In this document: in pieces, positions 1 to 3,702 of the stretch | How positions within the stretch are numbered: the first letter of the stretch is position 1 | Layout: every line of letters begins with the position of its first letter | Origin: CBDUQI01 sp965369325 | GTDB lineage: Bacteria; Pseudomonadota; Gammaproteobacteria; Steroidobacterales; JBCBZW01 | Direction: 5' to 3' | DNA: 6,346 nucleotides | Assembly (NCBI GenBank): GCA_965369325.1 | Contig: CBDUQI010000281.1 | Location: 1 to 6,346, forward strand | Position numbers and translations under genes: made by a program | The notes under the pieces: model-generated | Told to the model about the DNA's origin: nothing | The model's database searches: none | The model's input: only the letters and a program-made list of their open reading frames with translations

Positions 1-156
1 GATCTGCTGACCCTGCGCACCTCGGTACAGGGTTTAAATGCTGCTCTCGAAGCCGAGCGTGGCAAGACGGAAATCGAGCTGCAGCGGATGCGCGATGAGT
101 TCAATGAGCGCGCCAATCGGCAAAAGCAAGCGTTTATTGATGGGATGAAAAAATGA
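1..156 (+). CDS. 3' end of a coiled-coil phage protein (5' end outside window)
   Basis: An open frame enters from the left edge and encodes 51 residues before TGA at 154-156. The visible tail is almost entirely charged alpha-helix, with regularly spaced Leu, Ile, Met and Phe between Glu, Arg, Lys and Gln. This is typical of a coiled coil. It ends in GMKK. No catalytic motif is visible and I do not recognise the family. Its stop overlaps the start of the next gene (ATGA, 153-156), so the two are probably translationally coupled within one operon. The high GC at third codon positions fits a real gene. Function is unknown; the N-terminal part lies upstream of the window. Confidence 0.8.
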   Translation, partial: DLLTLRTSVQGLNAALEAERGKTEIELQRMRDEFNERANRQKQAFIDGMKK

Positions 157-416
157 AAAGAGTTAGCAGCGATAGCAAAATCCGAGTCGAAACCGGATTC
201 GACCACACTCAATGCGTATTTGACAAACTGGCTAAAGGTGCATTTTTTTGGGAGGCGCCGAACGCGGGTAATGCCAGCAAGCTTGCTATAAAAATATCAA
301 TTGAGGAAGGGTGGTTGCTGAGCACACGCGAGTCATTCATGTTTCATCCGACTGACCCATGTATCGTAGCTGATGTCGCGATTCGTGCGGCGCCATCTAT
401 GGAGTCTGAGAAATAA
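153..416 (+). CDS. Small phage protein of unknown function (87 aa)
   Basis: The frame starts MKRVSS and ends ESEK. The start is supported by the 4-base ATGA overlap with the upstream coiled-coil gene and by a GGGA Shine-Dalgarno-like stretch at 142-145. The protein is soluble, with no signal peptide or membrane segment. A central part (residues about 25-60) looks like short beta strands (AFFWEAP, LAIKIS, GWLLST). I do not recognise the family. The gene is visibly richer in A+T than its neighbours, for example in the runs near 240-300, which may mean a separate origin by phage gene shuffling. Its place in a run leading to a DUF1064 nuclease weakly suggests an accessory DNA-metabolism or early function. 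Confidence 0.7.
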   Translation: MKRVSSDSKIRVETGFDHTQCVFDKLAKGAFFWEAPNAGNASKLAIKISIEEGWLLSTRESFMFHPTDPCIVADVAIRAAPSMESEK

Positions 417-422
417 AATCAG

Positions 423-794
423 ATGGCGCGGTTCACCTACAGATGTCGCCGCAGAGCTTGCTGTCCTAAACACAGCAGCGGACCGCGGCGGACGTTCAAA
501 ACGATATCGCCCAAAGACGTAGGCAAAACTCAGGTGGCGCTTCGGCGTCACGTCGCCAAAAGCGACCATCTGTGCACTACCTGCCGCAAGCCGATGTGCC
601 TGGACACGACCAGACAGCTCAAGGCCGAGCAGGGGTCCACATTCAACACCTGCTGGTGCTCTTCGCTCATGACGCACCCGCATCGTAAGGGGTGTCGCGG
701 GTGCCAGGACGGACCTGAGCTTAGCGAGGACGAACAGAGAGAAATGCAAGATGACATCACCACCCGAGCCCGCGCAGGCAAGCTGGGCTTCTGA
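423..794 (+). CDS. Cys/His-rich probable zinc-binding phage protein (123 aa)
   Basis: The protein is dominated by likely metal ligands. C8, C13, C14 and H17 lie in a very basic N-terminus. CxxC at C51/C54 is followed by C59, then CxC at C77/C79, H85 and H87, and a second CxxC at C91/C94. The stretch CWC...PHRKGCRGC resembles a C-x-C...PHR-x-G...C pattern I recall from uncharacterised phage proteins; this is recollection, not a search. The last 30 residues are a charged helix (SEDEQREM). The basic residues plus probable zinc knuckles suggest nucleic-acid binding. The gene sits 6 bases after the previous stop, and its own stop directly abuts the DUF1064 start (TGAATG), so the two are probably made together. 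The Shine-Dalgarno is weak, which suggests coupling. The exact function is unknown. Confidence 0.8.
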   Translation: MARFTYRCRRRACCPKHSSGPRRTFKTISPKDVGKTQVALRRHVAKSDHLCTTCRKPMCLDTTRQLKAEQGSTFNTCWCSSLMTHPHRKGCRGCQDGPELSEDEQREMQDDITTRARAGKLGF

Positions 795-1169
795 ATGGCG
801 CGCCACACTCGTCGATTTGCGAAACCGCTAGCCCAGCCGAAGCGATGTCAGGAGGATGGCCACAAATTTGCATCCAAGCTCGAGCGCGAGCGGTACCGGC
901 AGCTCAAGGTGTTGCTCGCCGATGGCAAAATCGAGGGCCTGGAGCTGCAGCCGAAGTATTGGATCGTCATCGATGGGCGACCCCTTAAGATCAAAAGTGC
1001 CGGCTATCCAAACGGCCGGCGGATTTCACATATATTGGATTTCCGCTACGTCCGCGTGTCCGATGGCGCCGAAGTTATCGAGGATGTGAAGGGGTCAGAT
1101 ACCCCAATAGGTGCTCTAAAAAGAGCTTTGGTGGAGCACATCCACGGCATCAGCGTGCGCGTGCTATAG
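795..1169 (+). CDS. DUF1064 family PD-(D/E)xK-type nuclease, candidate junction resolvase (124 aa)
   Basis: The sequence matches the DUF1064 (PF06356) layout known from phages. There is an N-terminal FASKLERERY segment (E30), a 'G.I..L..QP' strand (Q52, P53), then HILDFRYV with D82, and VIEDVKG with E96 and K99, followed by an LK-containing helix. D82 and E96-x-x-K99 fit the metal-binding core of the restriction-endonuclease-like fold, with E30 as the usual helix-borne acid. The family is thought to act as a phage endonuclease, possibly resolving branched DNA during replication, recombination or packaging; that role is inferred. Length is normal and all core acids are present, so it looks intact. 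It starts immediately after the stop of the zinc-binding protein gene with little Shine-Dalgarno, implying coupling. Its stop overlaps a possible promoter for the lysis genes. Confidence 0.9.
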   Translation: MARHTRRFAKPLAQPKRCQEDGHKFASKLERERYRQLKVLLADGKIEGLELQPKYWIVIDGRPLKIKSAGYPNGRRISHILDFRYVRVSDGAEVIEDVKGSDTPIGALKRALVEHIHGISVRVL

Positions 1170-1170
1170 T
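1162..1170 (+). promoter_or_regulatory. Possible extended -10 promoter for the lysis block
   Basis: TGCTATAGT has the TG-n motif directly before a TATAGT hexamer (1165-1170), one base from TATAAT. It overlaps the stop of the DUF1064 gene and lies about 40 bases before the holin start. No convincing -35 hexamer stands 16-18 bases upstream, which extended -10 promoters can tolerate. Transcription would begin near 1177. This is a weak prediction from one short motif. Confidence 0.3.
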
Positions 1171-1190
1171 TTGCCGCGATTGAAGCAACC

Positions 1191-1203
1191 CTCCTATGAG
1201 GAG
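1191..1203 (+). promoter_or_regulatory. Small hairpin covering the holin ribosome binding site
   Basis: CTCCT (1191-1195) can pair with AGGAG (1199-1203) around an ATG triloop. The right arm is the core of the holin Shine-Dalgarno GAGGAG (1198-1203), which stands 6 bases before the ATG at 1210. The left arm is thus a perfect anti-Shine-Dalgarno. The stem is only 5 bp and would be modestly stable, so it may tune rather than block translation. Confidence 0.45.
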
Positions 1204-1209
1204 ACAGAT

Positions 1210-1416
1210 ATGAGCGTAATTATCAGCAAGGAACCTGCCGTCTGGGCCGGCTTGCTCATCGCCCTGGCGGCGGTAATCATCCAGGTGGCGGTCGAGGGCT
1301 TCGGTCTCGGTGCGCAGTTCGGCGAAACACTGCTGACATCCATCGAAACCGTTGTCATGGGTGGCCTGCCCATCATCGGTGCATTTTGGGTCCGGGCCAG
1401 AGTGACACCCGTATGA
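1210..1416 (+). CDS. Probable holin, two membrane segments (68 aa)
   Basis: This is a small membrane protein with two hydrophobic segments: residues about 10-28 (AVWAGLLIALAAVIIQVAV) and about 41-61 (ending IIGAFWV). A short Gly- and Glu-containing loop separates them, and the end is basic (VRARVTPV). Two helices, small size and a position ahead of a lipoprotein gene fit a class II-type phage holin, which would permeabilise the inner membrane so the cytoplasmic endolysin (the GH108 gene on the other strand) reaches peptidoglycan. The terminal R-x-R-VTP resembles a short tail I recall from small phage membrane proteins. I chose ATG 1210 because GAGGAG lies 6 bases upstream. The frame also opens at TTG 1171, but no ribosome binding site precedes it. 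The stop overlaps the next gene by ATGA. The holin role is inferred from topology and context. Confidence 0.75.
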   Translation: MSVIISKEPAVWAGLLIALAAVIIQVAVEGFGLGAQFGETLLTSIETVVMGGLPIIGAFWVRARVTPV

Positions 1417-1817
1417 AAGCAGTAATGCACAGACGACTCCACGCCGCGATGTTCATCGCAGTGCTCTTCGCCTGTTCCACGTCATTCACCGGATGCGTGA
1501 GCAACCCGATTGCGGAGGCCGAAACCGAAGGGCAGACCTATGCCGCGGTCACCGACTCGTATGAAAACGTTCTGGAAACGATGCTCGAGCTGATGGCCGA
1601 CCCTCGCGTGCCCGACCAGCGCAAGGCCGCCATCCGGGCCGTAGAGGCCGAGGTGACGCCCGTGTTCGACGAACTGGACCAGGCATACATCGAAGTGCTC
1701 GAGGTGCGCGCCGGCGTTAGAGACGTAGGCTCAGGCACCAGCGAGGCGCAATTTACTGAGCTGCTGGAGGGCGCCTTCAACGCCTACGAGCGGCTCGCCG
1801 GCCTGATTGACCGATAA
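1413..1817 (+). CDS. Phage lipoprotein in the lysis block (134 aa)
   Basis: The N-terminus is a lipoprotein signal: basic MKAVMHRRLH, a hydrophobic stretch at about residues 11-20, then a lipobox-like FTGC with C28 as the lipidated cysteine. Asn31-Pro follows. The remainder is acidic and predicted helical, without a second membrane segment, proline-rich region or enzyme motif. It would be exported and anchored in a membrane facing the periplasm. Its position directly after the holin, with a 4-base ATGA overlap (1413-1416), suggests a part in lysis, perhaps at the outer membrane like an outer spanin. It is much longer than typical Rz1, is not embedded in an Rz gene, and lacks the C-terminal helix of a unimolecular spanin, so that role is unproven. 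An in-frame ATG at 1425 is an alternative start. The frame extends upstream to TTG 1386, but the ATG at the overlap is better. Confidence 0.8.
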   Translation: MKAVMHRRLHAAMFIAVLFACSTSFTGCVSNPIAEAETEGQTYAAVTDSYENVLETMLELMADPRVPDQRKAAIRAVEAEVTPVFDELDQAYIEVLEVRAGVRDVGSGTSEAQFTELLEGAFNAYERLAGLIDR

Positions 1818-1829
1818 CGGAGAAAACCC

Positions 1830-2090
1830 ATGGTAGTAGAACTTTTGATGGCTCTTGGAGCCTTCGCGCGCGCCCGGGGCGAAGATGAGATCGCCGACTA
1901 CATCGATGAGGCGGCTGCCTATGCGGATGCGCACAGCCGCTTCGCCGGCCGAATGGAGACGACCACTGCCGAGATCCGGCAAATGGTCATATCAGGTCAA
2001 ACCGACCTGACCCCAGACCAGGTGCAGGAACGCCAGCGGCGACGCGCTGAGCTTTCTGCCATGATTCAGGGCACCTCGCGGGGCATGTGA
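1830..2090 (+). CDS. Small helical phage protein after the lipoprotein (86 aa)
   Basis: The start ATG at 1830 has a clear Shine-Dalgarno GGAG (1819-1822) 7 bases upstream and lies 12 bases after the lipoprotein stop. The first 13 residues (MVVELLMALGAFA) are hydrophobic but too short for a normal membrane helix. The rest is charged and helical, with DEIADYIDEAAAYADAH and a C-terminal QERQRRRAEL segment that could form a coiled coil. I do not recognise the family. Being the last gene before a strong terminator in the holin-lipoprotein unit, it may assist lysis or simply be a passenger. It is not a convincing inner spanin, since it lacks a real N-terminal membrane anchor. Confidence 0.75.
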   Translation: MVVELLMALGAFARARGEDEIADYIDEAAAYADAHSRFAGRMETTTAEIRQMVISGQTDLTPDQVQERQRRRAELSAMIQGTSRGM

Positions 2091-2103
2091 CTTGATCTCC
2101 TGC

Positions 2104-2116
2104 CCTACGACGTAGG
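2104..2116. repeat. 13-bp perfect palindrome
   Basis: CCTACGACGTAGG is a perfect inverted repeat about A2110, with 6-bp arms. It sits between the stop of the 86-aa gene and the terminator hairpin. It could be a protein-binding site, a small extra hairpin, or chance. No second copy of the full 13-mer was seen in the window. Confidence 0.4.
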
Positions 2117-2124
2117 CGCTCGGC

Positions 2125-2152
2125 AAACCCGGCTGTAAGGCCGGGTTTTTTT
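2125..2152 (+). terminator. Strong intrinsic terminator between convergent units
   Basis: AAACCCGGC (2125-2133) pairs perfectly with GCCGGGTTT (2140-2148) around a 6-base loop, and the run of seven T (2146-2152) completes a classic rho-independent terminator for the + strand lysis block. On the - strand the same stem follows the endolysin stop at 2158. There it is trailed by only three T, so termination of the tail/endolysin transcript would be weaker though possible. Confidence 0.93.
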
Positions 2153-2157
2153 ATGCG

Positions 2158-2850
2158 TCACAACTCGCGATACGCCCGCCGCAGCCAGCCAGCCAGGAAT
2201 ACCGACAAATCCGGAAACGGATCGCCGTTAGGCTGCCGGGCGCCGGCCTTGCGCAGTGCGGCATTTTTCATCACAAGCGCCCGGCAGAACCACGCCCTGG
2301 CCTCGCACATGATCGCCAGCAACCACGGTCTCGCACCATTCAGCTCACCGATCGATATCGGCCCGAGCGCCCCATCGTCGCGAATCGTCACGCCAGTGGC
2401 GCGTAAGGAACGCTGAGCAATCTTGTGCGCCTGCGCAGGGCCTGTGTGAATTGCCATATCGAAGATGTACCCCGACAGCTGCAGGTCGCTAATCTCGTTA
2501 TAGACCCGGGGCCAAAAATACGTGGCGTACAGCGCGACCGCCTCCTCTTTAGTCAGCGTGCGGATTGCCTGCACCGTAACAGCGCCCGTCCTGGCCGGAT
2601 CCAGCAGACGCTGCACCAGCGAGCCGGCACCGTGGCGATTCAGCGCATCCTGTCCCCAGCGAATAGATATGCCATATTTGGTGGCGCGGCCGGGGTCCTG
2701 GGCATGATTGGAAAACCCGCCCTCATAATGCAGAGTCCGCTCGATCTGCTCCTTTAGCCCGGAACTTAGAACCACGTCGCCGACAAGGCGCGTCGGGCTG
2801 GTTATTCTTGGTGGGCCAATTACGGCACTCGGATCATAGGGAACTCGCAT
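2158..2850 (-). CDS. GH108 endolysin (N-acetylmuramidase) with C-terminal peptidoglycan-binding domain (230 aa)
   Basis: This is a glycosyl hydrolase family 108 lysozyme (PF05838), which cleaves the MurNAc-GlcNAc bond of peptidoglycan. After a roughly 30-residue leader, the catalytic domain begins near residue 31. HYEGGF carries the catalytic Glu43, and DPGRATKYGIS (residues 52-62) is the family signature, with Arg in place of the commoner second Gly. YATYFWPRVYNEI (108-120) follows. From about residue 125, FDMAIHTGPAQAHKIAQ...DGALGPISIGELN matches the PG_binding_3 domain (PF09374). There is no signal peptide, so export would need a holin, and a candidate lies on the + strand. The start MRVPYD is preceded by AGGTG 5 bases upstream. 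The frame is open back to 3009, but that extension reads as non-coding. It is the last gene of the - strand tail unit, separated from the DUF2793 gene by a + strand ORF. Confidence 0.92.
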   Translation of the reverse strand: MRVPYDPSAVIGPPRITSPTRLVGDVVLSSGLKEQIERTLHYEGGFSNHAQDPGRATKYGISIRWGQDALNRHGAGSLVQRLLDPARTGAVTVQAIRTLTKEEAVALYATYFWPRVYNEISDLQLSGYIFDMAIHTGPAQAHKIAQRSLRATGVTIRDDGALGPISIGELNGARPWLLAIMCEARAWFCRALVMKNAALRKAGARQPNGDPFPDLSVFLAGWLRRAYREL

Positions 2851-2860
2851 GGAAACACCT
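2838..2860. promoter_or_regulatory. Divergent start codons sharing one CATG, each with its own Shine-Dalgarno
   Basis: CATG at 2848-2851 contains the endolysin ATG (- strand, 2850-2848) and the ATG of the + strand 58-codon ORF (2849-2851). The + strand start is preceded by AGGGA (2838-2842) with 6 bases of spacing. The endolysin start is preceded by AGGTG (2860-2856 on the - strand) with 5 bases. Each ribosome binding site therefore lies inside the first codons of the other gene. Confidence 0.55.
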
Positions 2861-3025
2861 ACACGTAAATTAACGAAACAACACCTCGCCGCGATCGCCG
2901 AGCACAGCCAACGCGAGATCGCCGGCATCATCGAAAAAGACCAGCCGACCCAGACGGAAAGAATCTGGGCAGATTTCCAGTCAGCGCGCCTGGAGTGGGC
3001 GAACGACAAAATACGACAAAGTTAG
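2849..3025 (+). CDS. Candidate antisense small gene filling the gap between two - strand genes (58 aa)
   Basis: A frame from ATG 2849 to TAG 3023-3025 encodes a charged, helical protein beginning METPTRKLTKQHLAAIAEHS and containing ERIWADFQSARLEWANDK. It has an AGGGA ribosome binding site 6 bases upstream, no membrane segment and no motif I recognise. Composition is protein-like, whereas the three - strand frames across the stretch either hit stops or give an unlikely W-, C- and R-rich sequence. It fits the gap almost to the base: its start shares CATG with the endolysin start, and its stop overlaps the DUF2793 stop (TTAG, 3022-3025). Its first eight codons are A+T-rich compared with the rest. 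It may be a small regulator or helper protein. It could also be a chance frame across a leader region for the endolysin, so expression is unproven. Confidence 0.5.
   Translation: METPTRKLTKQHLAAIAEHSQREIAGIIEKDQPTQTERIWADFQSARLEWANDKIRQS
3003..3020 (+). repeat. Two direct copies of ACGACAAA spaced by 10 bp
   Basis: ACGACAAA occurs at 3003-3010 and 3013-3020, so the copies start 10 bases apart, about one helical turn. They lie in the last codons of the + strand 58-codon ORF, just beyond the DUF2793 stop. This could be a tandem binding site or an A-rich coincidence. Confidence 0.35.
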
Positions 3026-3699
3026 ATTCCGACCCAGTCGTTTGACGCCCGCTTCAGCAACGTCAGTCTGGCCCAGTCCGCGGTCAGGCTGGCAATATTG
3101 GCCACCGTTAGGCCCGTAGCCGTAGTGTCGAACAGCACGTCGTCGCCGCCGGTGCCGGCATTGCGGATGACTGTCACCTGATAGCCGATCGGGAGCAAGT
3201 CGGTCGCGTCGTTGGGCACCGTGATTGTCACATCGCCAGAAAGCCCTGCGACATCCGCCTCGATGATGCCGCCCTGGTGGACCATGCCTACAGTTGCGCC
3301 CTGAGACGACAGATAAGGCGCGACCAGATGGCCATTCGCCTCCCATCTGGTGCCATTGAATTGACGCCACACATCAGCCGAACGATCGTAGAGCAACCAT
3401 CCCTCACGGGGCGTCTGATACAGCCATTCAGCGCCGGTATCGCCGACATAGACGGCGACAGCATCCGTAACAGCGCCAGCATCGCTGCTCCAGTTTGTGC
3501 CCGTCTTCGAGGCAGATCCGAGGATGTACGTGAACCCTGCATCCGGCGAGCCTGGCTCTGCTACGCGTACATCAATGGCATGCCCTTGGCCGAGTGAATC
3601 CATCAGCACCAGATTGCGGTCCATTCCGGTTTTCCAATCATCGCCGGCCAGCGTCCACTCGTAGTTAAGGCCAATGTTCGTCAGTGGTGTCTGTGCCAT
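3022..3699 (-). CDS. DUF2793 domain phage tail protein (225 aa)
   Basis: Residues about 6-120 follow the DUF2793 (PF10983) layout. An N-terminal TNIGLNYEW segment and MDRNLVLMDSL helix are followed by VAEPGSPDAGFTYILG, then a stretch ending EWLYQTPREGWLLYDRSADVWRQFNGTRWE. This domain is found in tail and tail-fibre proteins of phages and gene transfer agents. Residues about 138-225 form a second, beta-rich part (GDVTITVPND, GYQVTVIRNAGTGG, LTLLKRASNDWVGI), like the terminal domains of phage tail fibres. It is probably a structural virion protein at the tail tip. It starts 3 bases after the tail-tip gene stop, with TAGGAA 7 bases before the ATG, so the two are co-transcribed. Its stop overlaps that of the + strand 58-codon ORF. 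Confidence 0.88.
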   Translation of the reverse strand: MAQTPLTNIGLNYEWTLAGDDWKTGMDRNLVLMDSLGQGHAIDVRVAEPGSPDAGFTYILGSASKTGTNWSSDAGAVTDAVAVYVGDTGAEWLYQTPREGWLLYDRSADVWRQFNGTRWEANGHLVAPYLSSQGATVGMVHQGGIIEADVAGLSGDVTITVPNDATDLLPIGYQVTVIRNAGTGGDDVLFDTTATGLTVANIASLTADWARLTLLKRASNDWVGI

Positions 3700-3702
3700 G
3701 GG

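Noticed and set aside
423..802. Identical first eight bases ATGGCGCG in the zinc-binding and DUF1064 genes, suggesting duplication
   Set aside because: The proteins share nothing beyond MAR, so the match is best explained by chance or common start codon context.
333..806. 157-aa frame on the - strand opposite the zinc-binding protein gene
   Set aside because: Low-complexity R-, A- and S-rich composition, no motif, and it is antisense to a coherent + strand operon with abutting starts and stops.
1171..1209. TTG start giving a 13-residue longer holin (a lambda-like dual start)
   Set aside because: No Shine-Dalgarno precedes 1171, whereas the ATG at 1210 has GAGGAG at ideal spacing.
516..2117. 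GACGTAGGC repeated at 516-524, 1722-1730 and 2109-2117
   Set aside because: Three copies of a 9-mer are within what chance allows in a window this size; two copies lie inside unrelated codons and spacing is irregular.
2851..3009. N-terminal extension of the endolysin (ATG at 3009 or at 2931/2928) as a possible signal-anchor
   Set aside because: It reads as W-, C- and R-rich non-coding-like sequence with charges through the hydrophobic part and no ribosome binding site, while the ATG at 2850 has AGGTG at good spacing.
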